DNA from: Casuarina equisetifolia
Lineage: Eukaryota > Streptophyta > Magnoliopsida > Fagales > Casuarinaceae
Direction: 5' to 3'
Assembly: GCA_028551475.1 (NCBI GenBank)
Contig: CM052357.1
Span: forward strand, 21,928,451-21,992,450
DNA length: 64,000 nt
Below, in pieces: positions 1 to 13,000 of the stretch. The stretch's first letter is position 1. Each line of letters starts with the position of its first letter. The notes under the pieces are model-generated. The model made no database searches. It had not been told where the DNA came from and was given only the letters and a program-made list of their open reading frames with translations. The position numbers were made by a program, and so were the translations under genes.

Positions 1-23
1 TAATCTGCTGCTGATTCTTTCAG

Positions 24-3000
24 GCTCTCTCTGGACTTGATGAACAATTCTCAAAGGAAGCAAGAGCATTGGGTAACACAGCTCTAAATGCAGCTCTGAA
101 TGCTCAGTTCTTGGTTCAGATTGGAATTTTCACTGCAGTTCCCATGATAATGGGTTTTATAATTGAACAAGGATTGCTGAAGGTTAGTTATTACTTACCA
201 ATGTCAGGCTCAGTTCTTGTCGTAACTTTATGACATTGCCTCCTGTATTTTCTATGGTGTGGAACCTTTTAGGCTTTAGCAGGCTCTATATTGATGATAA
301 TTCTGATTGCCATCTATTTCCTGGACATTCATAGGCTTTTCTTTTCTTTTCAAGAATTATGTTGCCCTACTGCGTAAGTTTTTATTTTGCTAATCATTTG
401 GTTTTACCTAATATTTGCAGGCTGTATTTAGTTTTATTACAATGCAACTACAGTTGTGTTCTGTCTTCTTCACGTTTTCATTGGGAACAAGAACTCATTA
501 TTTTGGACGTACCATCCTCCATGGAGGTGCAAAAGTATGAACATATTTTTCTCATTTGTTTCCTTTTTGTGGTTTATTTGTTTGTCATGGTAAGGATTAA
601 TTTGCATTGTTCATTTTCACACTCACAGTACCGAGCAACTGGTAGAGGCTTTGTTGTCCAGCACATCAAGTTTGCTGAAAACTACAGGCTTTATTCAAGA
701 AGTCATTTCGTCAAAGCGTGAGTGACATTTGCTAATGAAGGATTGATGATTAGGCCATTGCTAATGAAGGGGTGGCAGTTGATGTTATCCCTCTGAATCA
801 GTTTATGGGTTTCTCCCCCTTCTATAACTTATGAAGTTGATTTTTGCAGGCTTGAGGTGGCACTGCTTCTTATAGTTTATATTGCATATGGGTACACTAC
901 TGGAGGTGCTGTTACATTTATTTTGATAACCATAAGCAGTTGGTTCCTTGTCATTTCGTGGCTCTTTGCTCCTTATATCTTCAATCCCTCTGGTTTTGAG
1001 TGGCAAAAGTGAGTACCCTTTTTCCTTACTTCCTGGAAATTCTGTCTCTTCTTTTGTGATACTTTAGTCCCTGCTTGTATGTTGTACATTGTTTGGTAGT
1101 AATCAAGCTGGGCTTTCTATTCTTAGAATCTTACCTTCCAATGTACAGGACTGTGGAGGATTTTGATGATTGGACTAGTTGGCTTCTCTATAAAGGTGGA
1201 GTGGGTGTAAAGGGAGAAAATAGCTGGGAATCTTGGTGGGATGAAGAGCAGGTTTGTAGCCAATACAAATACTCTTCCAGTCTTTTTACAACTTAGGCGG
1301 TCTAGGCAAAGTCCTTTGTATATCATCCCTTGAAGAGAAGACAATTTGATTACTGCTTTAATAATTTATTTTTTAAAAAAAAACTTAGCAAATGAAAATT
1401 TTCGTTATTGAGCAAAGTTTTTATTGCAATGTGATGATAGATGGACCAAATTTAGTTTAAATATATATATATATGTTAGTTTTTCTTCCCATGTGCCACA
1501 GCTTGACCAATTCTGTATTTTGCTTCCTTTGTTCCTATTCTGGATTGGATTGGATTGGATTGCGAATTTGCGAGGGGGGCAGTCATAAAGTGGGTCTCTT
1601 TTCTTTCCAGCATTGTTTGACGATAAGTGGGATAAATGTTTGCTCTGAGCCATTTTCCTCTGAGGACTATGGAATATTGCCTTTGAGCTTATATATGTGA
1701 AGGCATTGCTTAAATTTAATGCCATCCATGCATTATGAAGTCGTATGCTAACAACTCATCAAGAGGACTTTTTTATGTTGTGAATGGAAGTTTTCTGAGT
1801 AAGTCATTGGTTTTTTGGTTGTTCTTGTGGTGACTGTTCTTGTGCAGATGCACATACAAACAATGAGGGGTCGTATATTGGAAACAATTTTGAGTTTGAG
1901 GTTCCTTATATTCCAGTATGGCATCGTTTACAAACTACATCTTGCTGGAAAGGATACATCACTTGCGGTAAATTTCATTTTTCTATTCTGCAGTCATAAC
2001 TCAGATATGCTACGTTTGTTACCCCAAAAAGAAAAGAAAAGAAAAAAGCATATTTATTAATCTCCTCATTTGGGAAGTTAGTTCTGGGGACAGGTAATGA
2101 TTAATAAGCAGTTGCCTAAATTCTGCCATCAATATTAGGGGGAATTAAATTCGGATATTGTTTTTGTTTGGCTAGTTCTCTGGTGCATCTACTTGCATAA
2201 TTTCAAATCAAAGAGCAACTAGATACCTATAATAGTGGACATCTGGATATATGTGTCATTACTGAACTGACACTTGATAAAGTGATTTATGCACGCGGAA
2301 AGTTAGATATCATATAATATTGCGACATTTCATTGTCTGAAGTGCATTGGATAAGATTCGTGATCTATATTGAAAGTGATCTTTCTCAAGTGGTCTATGA
2401 GGAGGCTTCATGAAATTGTTTGAGACAAACAGGGTTTCCAATCTAAATGTCATAAGAAGGTTGTGTGTGTGTTAATCCCGTGGTAGTGGGTTTTATAAAA
2501 GAATCTTGTGGTAAGCTGCAGCTAATGCTTTCTTTTAAGGTTAAACTCGTGCCCAACTCATCATATATTGTTGAATTATTTGCACACAATCTTGGATTTG
2601 TTAGTTTCTTCCAATACATAAAACATAATAAACAAACAAAATAGTTGCATAAGGTTTTATGGATATCATATTCTACTCTACTCTAGTTAATACTGGAAGT
2701 TGTAGTATTTCGTGATCTTGACAATCGTTTTTATTTTGTAGATTTATGGCTTCTCCTGGGTTGTGCTGGCCGCCATTGTCATGATATTCAAGGTTCGTTT
2801 GGCTTCTTGCTTAAAGTTCATTTCCCTATTTATCTTTGCTTGCTTATTTTTGCGTTGAATATATTATTGGTATTAACATCCCGTGTCTGGCAGATCTTTA
2901 CTTACAGCCCCAAAAGATCAACCAACTTCCAGTTAATGATGCGATTTATACAAGGAGTCACATCCTTGGGACTTGTTGTAGCCCTCTCCCTCGTTGTTCT

Positions 3001-3469
3001 CTTTACAGGCCTGACGATAGTAGACCTGTTTGCAAGCATCCTTGCGTTTATTCCCACTGGATGGTGCATTCTATGTGTAAGTTAACAGAAAACAAGCTCC
3101 AATTGAATTTCATGTACACAAAATGATACTGCTTTTAACTGGGTGAACTGCTTATTTGTATCTAATCTTGATCACGTTTTTGGTCATGAAATATTTTCTG
3201 ACATTTTTGTGTTCGTGGTTTCACTGAAACAGTTAGCAATCACTTGGAAGAAGGTAGTAAGGAGTTTGGGCTTTTGGGATTCGGTGCGTGAGTTTGCCAG
3301 GATGTATGATGCCGGGATGGGTATGCTTATTTTTGCCCCGTTAGCCGTGTTGTCATGGTTTCCTTTCATTTCCACCTTCCAATCTCGGCTCCTCTTTAAT
3401 CAAGCGTTTAGTCGTGGGCTGGAGATCTCCATAATCCTTGCAGGAAACAAGGCTAATGTCGAAGCTTAA
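24..3469 (+). CDS. GSL10: Callose synthase 9-like (glucan synthase-like 10), C-terminal part
   Basis: This is the 3' end of a plasma-membrane 1,3-beta-glucan (callose) synthase, which makes callose from UDP-glucose. Nine exons join in frame (404 codons plus stop): 24-182, 421-534, 629-717, 850-1008, 1149-1251, 1848-1967, 2742-2792, 2894-3076, 3233-3469. The sequence before base 24 is the end of an intron. Seen in the protein: LSGLDEQFSKEARALGNTAL, HYFGRTILHGGAKYRATGRG, ENYRLYSRSHFVKA, the WESWWDEEQ loop, then a string of hydrophobic membrane segments ending in SRGLEISIILAGNKAN. These are hallmarks of the glucan synthase domain (GT48) and its C-terminal membrane region. The FQLMMRF and DSVREFARMYDAGMGM wording points to GSL10 rather than GSL8, but that comparison is from memory. 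The N-terminal two-thirds lie outside the window. It is the only intact gene on the + strand. Confidence 0.93.
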
Positions 3470-4795
3470 ATGTTTCTTCCTGCATATTGCGAAGCTGCGG
3501 CAGCTGTCTGTTTCTGAATTGAGGATTCCCTTGTGTTGTATGAACTCCTTTGTATATTTGTGAGTTGCTCAGATCCGATGTGTGTAGATGAGTGTATAAG
3601 TTGTGGTAGAAGCAAAATTTCTATATACAGCCGGTGGTTGGCCGGATAGTCTTTTGAGTTATCATTTTGAAATTTAAGGATCATATAGCATGGAATCTCG
3701 AGGGTTCTCTTTTTTGTGATGAGTATGGATTTAGAGTTCTTGCAAGAGGTTATTAAGTTCGTTGTCTTAGTTCCTCTCTTTAGGAATTTATATTCAACTC
3801 AAATTTTCAGGTAGTTTTAATCCATTCCTTCTGTTCTCTGAGTCAACATTTCAGCTTCCTTCGGATTTTTTATTTCATACTTTTAGTTGGATTCTTGTCT
3901 AAAGTGGTTTTGGAGGTCGTCATGAAGACTAAATATACGAAACTATCTTAAGTAGCCGACACAAGAACACTTGTTAGTGGTTCCTATGTCGCAATTAGCA
4001 CACTTAAAATAATCCCTCAATGAAAATAATTAAACGTAAATATAAAAAGGCATAAAAATGAATTATTGGTATAAGCTAGTAGTACCTAAGATCTACTTTA
4101 CAACTTTCCTCATTGAAAACAAGAACATGTATTCAAGAAAACACTTTCTTAGACAGACAACAGTACGAGCAGCATGTGTTCTGACCACACGATTCACATG
4201 TATTTTGGCTGGATGTTCTAATAATAGAACGGAAGTAGAGAAATTCAGAGAAGTGGAGCTTAAGCAGGTTTGACTAGTTCAAACAGTTACAGGGGTTTAA
4301 TGGAACTAGCAGCGAGAAAGGGTGTAGATTGAAGCGTCTAGATTGCTAATAGCGATGTAGTTTGTCAGGAAAGGGAAGCCAACAGACGTTCCTTCTCTGC
4401 TTTGTTCAACTTCCTGCTTTAGGGCTCGTGAATTGGTCAAATAACAAATGTTTTCTGTGGTTGGATTAGATTAATGCATGATTGCAACACAAATGGATCA
4501 TAGAGGATGCCAATAGGAACACAGAGAGAACATAGGGAGGAACCTTCAATTCTAACAACAAAGCTTAGAACAGAGGACGCTAATCTAAGCGGAAAGTCAA
4601 GAAGAATAAATAGAAAATGGAATTTTGACGGGATCAAAGGAGCTCCGAGGGCATTTTCGGCGTTGCAGTTATCACACCTGCTCAGCCCCTTCCAAAACAA
4701 CCCCCCACTCTCACTTCTTGTTATATAACGTATAAAGTTACAAATCCTTGGTAATGTGAATCCTATAAAAGCTAGGACCTCAAATGCAAAACTTT
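3470..4795. other. 3' UTRs and spacer between two convergent genes
   Basis: The GSL10 and CCCH zinc-finger genes converge here. Bases just after 3469 are probably GSL10 3' UTR, and those just right of the stop at 4796 the CCCH 3' UTR. The small ORFs (for example 4058-4273 and 4437-4700) have no recognisable domain and I do not call them genes. Confidence 0.5.
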
Positions 4796-7700
4796 TTACA
4801 GAGACTGCTGAAGAGTGGCATCACTTCCACTTGCAGTCCCACAGATTCCAGCATTATCTGTTGTTGCAGAGTTGCCAAGGGGAGGATGCTGATCAAGTCC
4901 TGTCATAGACGGGGAAGCTGGGATTGTCGGATGGTTAAATTTACAAGCCGGTCCATACTTGCAAATGCCATAGCGACTATAATGTGTACAAACACTCTGA
5001 TCCTGGATTGCACGGACAAGAAGCATGAGAAAGCAACTAGTCAGGCAAACATGGTATATGAGGGAGGAGAAGACACTGAAAATAGCATGAGAAAATTCTT
5101 GTCTTTTTCTATCATAACATGGAATTTTTTTAACAATAGTCTATAAAATTGGTTTCACCATAGAATAAAGACACGAAACTATATCCCAAGTCTTGACATT
5201 CGTCAAAAGTGCACAGCAGATAAGAAAAAAGCCTTACAGGTCTCAGAGGAAGGCCTTTGTCGCTGAGAGCACATGGGGGTGACTTCGCAGCCCAATCCTT
5301 GGGGTGGTGATATTTGCAATTAGATTTAAACTTACAATCCCCTGTTTTTAAGAAATAACTGCACTCAGGTTGACCAGGTCGTTCTGGATATTCATCTACC
5401 TGAACCTGCTGGTGATGTGTAAAGACATTGGCTTCTGTTGCTGTTGGGTTCATGACATATGTGGCAGGAGGATGCAAACTCCTTTCTTGTGGATATACAG
5501 GAACCTTAACAATTGATAAAAAAGTAAATTATTGGAATAGACAGACGATCTTATCAACTCTTTCTTTCTCACAATTACATAGAAAAATCTAAAACGTGAT
5601 GGGAAAAAGCAGCATTTAGACAGTAATCAAGCCGGGGGGGATCAAGCTTAAAACCATGCGTAAGAGGATAAACACAATGTGTTGCATGTCTTTCCATGGA
5701 TGAAGAGAGAGCCTTTGACTGGGAACAGCATTACAAAACCTGATCATTTGACCATAAAGAGTACCTGATACCCATTCCATTCTGGACTTTGTGGAGGAGC
5801 CACAGGTGGAGGTGGAAGCACCAGTGGCACAAAGGGAGCTGTTTCATGCGATGTCCTATGCTGAGACCAAGATGCAATAGGTGATGGGGAAGCACCTAAT
5901 GAAACAGATCCACCATTACCATATCCTGAAGGGGCATCACTCGTAGGGTCGGGATGATTAAACTTGCAGTTTGCTCCATACTTGCAGGAGCCATTGCGCA
6001 TGTAATAAGGGCATTCTTTCTCTCCCTGTCACAAATAAAAATGTAATTGATTTATCAGAATAATTCCTCCAAAAAACCATGGACAGAGACTTAAGTTAAT
6101 CTTCATAGAATTTCGAGCTTGAGAAATGATTTCAGAGACATCATATATCATGGACATAAAAAGATTGTCAAGATTTTACAAATAACATACCTGTCGGATT
6201 GGCAAGCCCAGAAAGTTAAGCTCTAGTGTGGTTCCAGAAGTTTTGCATCTTGTGTGATTGTATCTACAAGCTTTCCCATACTTACACCCCCCTGATCTCA
6301 AGTAATACTGAAAAATGCTCAAGATAAGAATTACAAGACCACAAAAACCATTCTACGTACATCAAGCATACATCATGCAGATAAACAACAATAGAGAAGG
6401 ACGGCAAATGCAAAAGCTGCCTAGAATATATATGTAGGAGGTGCTACACTTTCAGCACTAAGTACTTTGAAAGCAAGTAGCGATCATGTGCAATGCAGCA
6501 AATTGTGACAGAGATTATTATCACATGGTTTGATAATTGTGCATAGCTTATTCAGATTACCAGACTTGTACACAAATGGATGAGAGGTCTTTCTCACAGA
6601 AACTGTGATTACCGTGATTCCCTTTTCTTTTTTGATTTAGAAGATACAGAATTATTTAGTACCCACCTAGTAACGAAACCAAATACAGCATTCATGGATT
6701 GTTAGGAAAAAAAAAAAAAAAAGAATTCCTAGATGACAGAGAATTACCAAATCAAACCCAGGACTCACTTTTGCCAACCTACTAGGCTTTCTTGATGCAT
6801 GGCTCAGGAGAGAATTGGTGGGTGGGAGCAATGGCTTTGTTAGTGGGCTTTATTTGGTAAATGGCAGTCACAATAATCCCTAGTCACCATCTCCAGGAAC
6901 AACTGATAACAGGTGATTCCATGGAAGGCTATTTAGCTGATGAACCACCTCTACTTTTCTTACGACACTTTCCTCGCAAGAGCACAAATCTACTTGAAAC
7001 TCAATGAATAATTTCAAGCTAATGGAACTAATTGAGAAAATTCAAGAAGTACATAAATGTTCAGGTAGATAAATAGTCCACATGAGACAAATAATCTACG
7101 TGAGAGAAATAGATGCAAACTGTCGCTAGCTGGCAATGGTCAATGCTCCTGAGACTGATATATTACATTCATATGAGCAACAAGCAAGCATTACAACTGA
7201 CATACTAAATCAAATGTTTCAGAGTTTCATCAAAAGGGGGGTGTATCTTAATCACTGCTATCGACTCAAATCATCAGGAACTAGGAAATTTTCTAAACTG
7301 GGTTGCCCTTTAGGTGTTAGCTAAAATTATCAACAATGAGGTGCAGTAGGTGTAGGTTTTCAAATTTTCCTAGACAGGAATGTCACTGCATCATGAACCT
7401 ACCTACATCTTTGGCATGAATTTAAAAACTTTGACTCATCACAATGTTAGAAATAAGCTGTGATCTTGGCTCTTGATACAAATCAGCAATAGTATTAACA
7501 ATTCAACACTGCATCAAGGGCCCACAAATAGAGTTTCCACCCCAATATCTGTTTCCAGAATACAAATGAACCCCAGCACCCACCACTCCCTTAAAGACAC
7601 CTTATGTCTTTGATGACTACACTAGGACCCCATGAGCAGTGCCCAAATTAATTGAACAGGCTATAATTTGAACTTCCAAAGTCACGTGAAAGATTTATGA

Positions 7701-9019
7701 ATAAAAATTCTACGACCATCAATCAGCTTTATCCTGGACCATATGATCAATATGCACATCTCCAAAAGCAATTCTTAGAATATTCATGAAAGGTTTGATG
7801 CATGTTAGTTAGAAATAATTCCCGTTAAAACGATAGCTTGCAGATCTGTTCTTTGAAAAACCATAATAACAATCATAGGAACCTTGCACTCTGTCTGGCC
7901 CAGCCTCTCTGAAGTATCTTCCTTTTCCTTGACCTTCTCCTTGACAGCCTTCAAAACCAACAAAATTAAGTACCAAAACACAAAAGAATTAGCATGACAG
8001 AAACATTCGGATCATGCAAGGCCAATAAAATTGAAGCTTGAAGGGAAAGCACCCAAGGCGCCAACTGCCCATGAATTTTGACAGATATATGCACCATCCC
8101 AAAGGAAAAAGACCATCCATTAATGAAATATGAGTTAAGGAGGAAAAGTAGGACCTCGCAAAAGCAAAAAATAAAAAAATAAAACAATAAAAACGCAACA
8201 AATAGTGTTACGAAAAAGCCCAACCAACCACAAGCCCGGTATCCCGACAACATCACAACTTCTTTTCACTCCACAGCACTATTTCCTCTCCAATATTAAT
8301 CTCCAAACTCAAGACATTCCTCCCCCAAAATGCCAAGAAAGAAAGACTTCCACATATCAACAACAAACTAAGAAACGATGATATAGCCAAGCACATGCAT
8401 GTATAGACATTAATTAACAAGAAAAGAATTACGCCTACATAATCAAGCATACAAATACCTGGGTTTTCCTTCTAACAGGGTGGTTGAACTTGCAATTGGA
8501 TCCAAACTTGCACGTCCCAGTCTTGAGATAAAAGCTGCAATCTTCGGCCTCGGGCCGAACTGGGTACTGATACTGATGCTGAAGCCTCTGGGCATTGGTA
8601 TCATCATTACCATTTGTCGCATCACTTTCCTCCCCCACCACCATCACCACCTTCTCAATCGCATTATTCACATTATCGTTTTCATCGACATTCCATCTGT
8701 CCCATCCGCTCTCAGCCCCCGTCTCTACTGGCCAATTCGAATCTTCCGTCTCTTGCCCAATCCATTGCTCCTGTTCAACCTCCTTAACATCCCAGTTCCC
8801 ATCTTTCTCAACCTCCTCCTTCGAAACCGGTTTCGACTCCTTCAAATCCAGGTCCCGAAGTTTGTCCTGTAAAGCCACAGTGTGATATTCCTTCGTATGA
8901 TAGGAATCATCAGATGGTGCCAGATCACCATCAGAACCAGGGGGTTTAGGAGGCAGAAACCCTAATTCCGAGTCTCCGATATTGGGATTCGGAGCGTTGA
9001 TTGATTCAGAGGGTTCCAT
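4796..9019 (-). CDS. CCCH zinc-finger protein with five fingers (C3H43/C3H67-like)
   Basis: Predicted RNA- or DNA-binding protein of the plant ZFN-type CCCH family, 492 aa from six exons (transcription order): 8459-9019, 7883-7948, 6191-6307, 5765-6025, 5238-5504, 4796-5002. All junctions are GT-AG and in phase. The start at 9019 is the first ATG in frame; the upstream frame has no ATG. Five C-x8-C-x5-C-x3-H fingers are seen: C161-H180, C208-H227 (split between exons 2 and 3), C253-H272, C383-H402, C429-H448. The N-terminal 150 residues are acidic and low complexity, with repeated E, D and W residues. [14 protein letters not shown] stretch links fingers 3 and 4. Intron 2 is large (6308-7882). 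Among Arabidopsis proteins, C3H43 (AT3G48440) and C3H67 fit by finger count and by neighbours; this is recalled, not searched. The target RNAs are unknown. Confidence 0.92.
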
Positions 9020-10073
9020 TCTCCCTCCACATTTCAAACCCTAATTTCGCAGGCAAAAGGCGATGGGCGAGCTTGAGAGCTATAAATAGCTATGCGAAGA
9101 GACAAAGGGGTTGAACTTTTTGGTGGTATATATTTACATATACTATATATATACATACATACACGTTAAGGCTCCTTTTATATAGAGCAGTAACGTCCAT
9201 GGCGTCTTAATACTTGCTTAAAGCTTTATTGTTTTTATAATTCCTTTGATCTTTCTATAGTTCGTCAACAGATTAGAAGAAGACTTTGATAAGAATAAAT
9301 AAAATAAAAATTAGTCTCAGCAGCTGCATGGAATACGATGTGGTATTATTGGGTTTGAACAATTCAATCTTAATATAAATTATGAGTTTTGACCTTAATG
9401 GTCTTAGTTCAGAGCCCCAGATGCAGTCATTAAATAATACCACTAAATCTGATTTTCTCAATTTTATAGTGATGAAGAGATTGAATCTAAGGTCGAAGAA
9501 AGAAGAATTAAAGAAAAAAAAGTAAAACAAATAATCTACGAGAAGAATTTGAAACTTGAACATGGAGAAGTAATTAGCAGAGTCAGGACTGCCGGGACGG
9601 CCATGGACTGTTGCAGTGGTCGAGTTTCTCACATCAGTCCCTGCCCAAGCACAACCCATGGCCCCTCTCCAGCCATTGAAAAGGCACAAGATATCATGGA
9701 GTTTCGATCCAGAATGGCCTCAGTAACACAGAAAAACTGATCTCCGTAGATCAAAGAGGTGAAGAAATGGATCCAACAAATCTATCCATTAACATGAAGG
9801 GTTTTTAAAATTCAATACAATTGATCAGGTAGTTATGGTTACCAGGATTAGCATATGACATTCACTGGAGAAGAATGTTGAACATCCAAGCAATTGCTTT
9901 GGTTGCAGTAAACAACTGGGTCCAACTAAGACCACCGGCAAGCATAATGAGCAGTTGCTCTTAATGGCGACTGCGGAGAAATTCTAGTCCTACATTGAAA
10001 CCTAGCTCTAAACCTAATCAATTGAACAACAGATGAACTAGCAATGAAAAATTACATTCCTCTTCTGTCTAAA
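9020..10073. other. CCCH 5' leader/promoter and REF6 3' flank
   Basis: The right side of this interval is 3' UTR or flank of REF6 (stop at 10074), and the left side is the CCCH 5' leader and promoter. Two overlapping ORFs near 9273-9740 (opposite strands) encode no domain I know. They show no splice partners and may be UTR sequence. Confidence 0.45.
9175..9184 (-). promoter_or_regulatory. Likely TATA box of the CCCH gene
   Basis: Read on the - strand this is TATATAAAAG, about 155 bases upstream of the ATG at 9019, a normal distance for a plant TATA box with a short leader. A second TATA-like run (TATAAATA, + strand 9081-9088) is in the wrong orientation. Confidence 0.5.
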
Positions 10074-13000
10074 TCATCCCCTTCCCTTCTTGGCTGAATG
10101 ACCAGTCTTCCGCTTGTGGCGACTGAAATCTGACACAAACCGGAATGTCTGCCCACAGCCGGGCTCACCACACACGTAAGGACGAGCACCTGTGTGAACC
10201 CTGATGTGCTCGGTTCGTGCCCATGCCCACTTGAACGTCATCTTGCAGCCCTTCCAAGGGCACTTAAGAGGTCGGTCATCCAGATGAACTCGCCGGTGCT
10301 GCACCAGATATTTATGTGAGAAAAACTTCTTTCCACAGCCCTTTACAGGACAGATGTTTCTTTTATGCAACACAAGCTCTTGCTTGGAGCCAAAACTCAT
10401 GGTGCACCCCTCAACATCACATAAGAATTCGGCTTCCTCATCCGCCATTGTTGGATCACAGTGTCCAGCTGAAGCCTTTCCAGCAGAAGCATTCTTTTTA
10501 ACCTTTTTCCTACTAGGTTGCTGCTTCTCTTTTGGTTTGGCTTCAGACTGTTTTGGGAGCTTTGGAGTTCTTTTCCTGAGGCGCGTGCTAGGTCCACCAT
10601 CTGGATCCTCTTCTGCATATAGGCCAAACCGGCCAGCATTCTGTTCGGATTGATTATTCCGATGCCGAGGGGTTTGTTGTTTAATTTGCTGGGGGGTCTC
10701 TTTTTTCATAACCCGACGGGTCACCTGTTTTATAGCTTGAGAGGTCCCACGTTTCAAATGACGGGGGGTCTGTTTTTTCATCTGCTGCCGGGCCTCTGAT
10801 TTCATTTGCTTGCCTCGAAGAATCCTTCTACGCTGATGGTGAGAATCGTCCTCTGGAACATCTGAAACTGCATCTTCTCTATCAATGCCTCTGGCTTGCT
10901 TTATTTTAGGAAACCTCCGGTGCTGCTGATGTGAACCCTCCCCAGGGGAATCATCTGATAGTGCATCTTCTCTGTCAATGCATTTCGCTTGACTCCTTCT
11001 AGGAAGTCTCCTGATCTGATGATGAGAATTATCCTCCTCCAGTGAATCATCGGAAGAAGCTTCTCTCCCAATCTTGCTTTTAGCAATCCTCCTAGTATGC
11101 TGATGAGAACTATCTCCAAGTGAATCATCTGAATCTACATCTTCTCTCTCTGAATATTTCGATTGCTTGCCTCTAAGAATCCTCCTATGCCGTAGATGAG
11201 AATTATCCTCCATTGAATCATCTGAAACTTCATCTTCCCTCTCATCAAAAAAGGCCTCCTTGCTTGTATAAGTCCTCATGAATAGCTGAGGAGAATTATT
11301 CTCTAATGAATCATCTGAATCCACATCATCTCTATCTATAGATTTGGCTAGTTTGCCTCTAAGTGTCCTATGCTGACGATGAGAATTATCTTCCACAGAA
11401 TAATCTGAAACTGCCTCTTCTCTATCAATACATCTGGCTTTTTTGGTAGAACCACTTTCTACTATCATCTTCCTCTTCCTACGGTACTTTCTGATAACCG
11501 TCATGGTTTCACTTTTAACTGTGCTTTCTATTTTTCTCTCAAGCTTCTCATCTGGCGTTGCCCAAGTTAGGAAGCTTCTGTCTTCTTCTGCATCATCTGG
11601 ATCCCTTTTTGCCAAAAGGGGATGAACCTGATGTGACATCCAGACTTTTCCACACCATTTCCCTGCCACTACTTTTTTCTGCTTGCCAGACCTCCTCCTG
11701 TAGACACTAGCTTTTCTGGGGGAGCTACCAGGCGAACTACGGCCAAATGCATTATAAATAACAAAATTGTAAGGCATCTGCTTACAGTAGAGGGTAGAGC
11801 GGCTGAGGTTGGCACTGTAAAAGAGATTGATTCCTAGCTTTACAGCCCAATCCCCGTTGCTAGGAATTGCTTCCTGACTTTCTAGAGCTGACCGGATCTT
11901 CTCTTCATCATCTTTTGAGGCATTTTTGAATGTGATATCATTCCAGAGACAATCAATTTCCAGTTCTTCTGCCAATACCCTTGCTTCAGCCTCTATCTTT
12001 GGATAATCTGAAGATGTTATTACAGATAAAATCTAGATTAGAGGACAGATAATAGCTGAGAACTGTACATGGGAAAAATAATAACAATAAAATTTTAAAA
12101 GATGCAAGGCATGCAGATAAAAAGCATTTTAGTAAACTGTGGTGGATGAATAAATAAATGAAATATAAGCATCGAGGCTATAGATGGAGGTTCAAGCAGA
12201 AAATATCCAATGCTATATCTGTCATAAGACTCCATTTGCATTGGAATAGAGATTATTGATATCATAACGTAGTGCAGATGCATTTCTTCAATATGGTGGC
12301 AGCTTGTATATTGGACCAAACCTTCCATATCTATTTTTTCTTAGCTTCGGTTGTTCACTAGGTGCACAGGGTTGAATGTGAAGCTTAAAAAGCTGGGAAG
12401 GACATATGAGAAAGAACAAATGCCCACACTAAGTATGCTGAAGATTGTTTGAACAAGCACCTGGATGACAAAGGAGCAGTATATGCACTCCTCCTATTGG
12501 ACTAAGCTGCTGCTCAACTTCTATGGCATGCTCGAGACAGAATACATGCATTCTAGATGAGTCTTCATCAGATCTTGGAGCCAATGACATATTTGAGTTT
12601 TCTACAGGTACAATTGGCTTGCCAAACTTCAATTTCTCGGCATGGGCATCTGAACAACAATCTGAACTAATATGTGGTCCTGTCATCGGATTACTACCTA
12701 TACCCACCCATACATTTGACTTTAGGGAAGTGCGATCATCAGTTGTAAACTCAACAGAGCGGTCAGAAGTTCTATTACTCCCATTCTTTAGAACCCCAGT
12801 CGCACTATGGCAGAAGTCTTGAATAGGAGGCAAACCAGAGTTGTCAGATTGACATATACTTCCTGATGAACAATTTATCGACTTAGTTTCATCAGCACAT
12901 GTAGGAAAATTGGGTTCACCCTGATCCTCCTCGGAGTCTGATGAATTTCCATAAGTCGAAGCTAACAGGCCAAGAGCAGTAGTATCTCTCTGTGACTCGG

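Noticed and set aside
8480..8885. Two + strand ORFs of 96-130 codons
   Set aside because: Antisense to the first exon of the CCCH gene, whose own frame carries a proper finger.
9273..9740. 138-codon - strand and 63-codon + strand ORFs
   Set aside because: No domain, no splice partners, and a location in likely UTR or promoter sequence.
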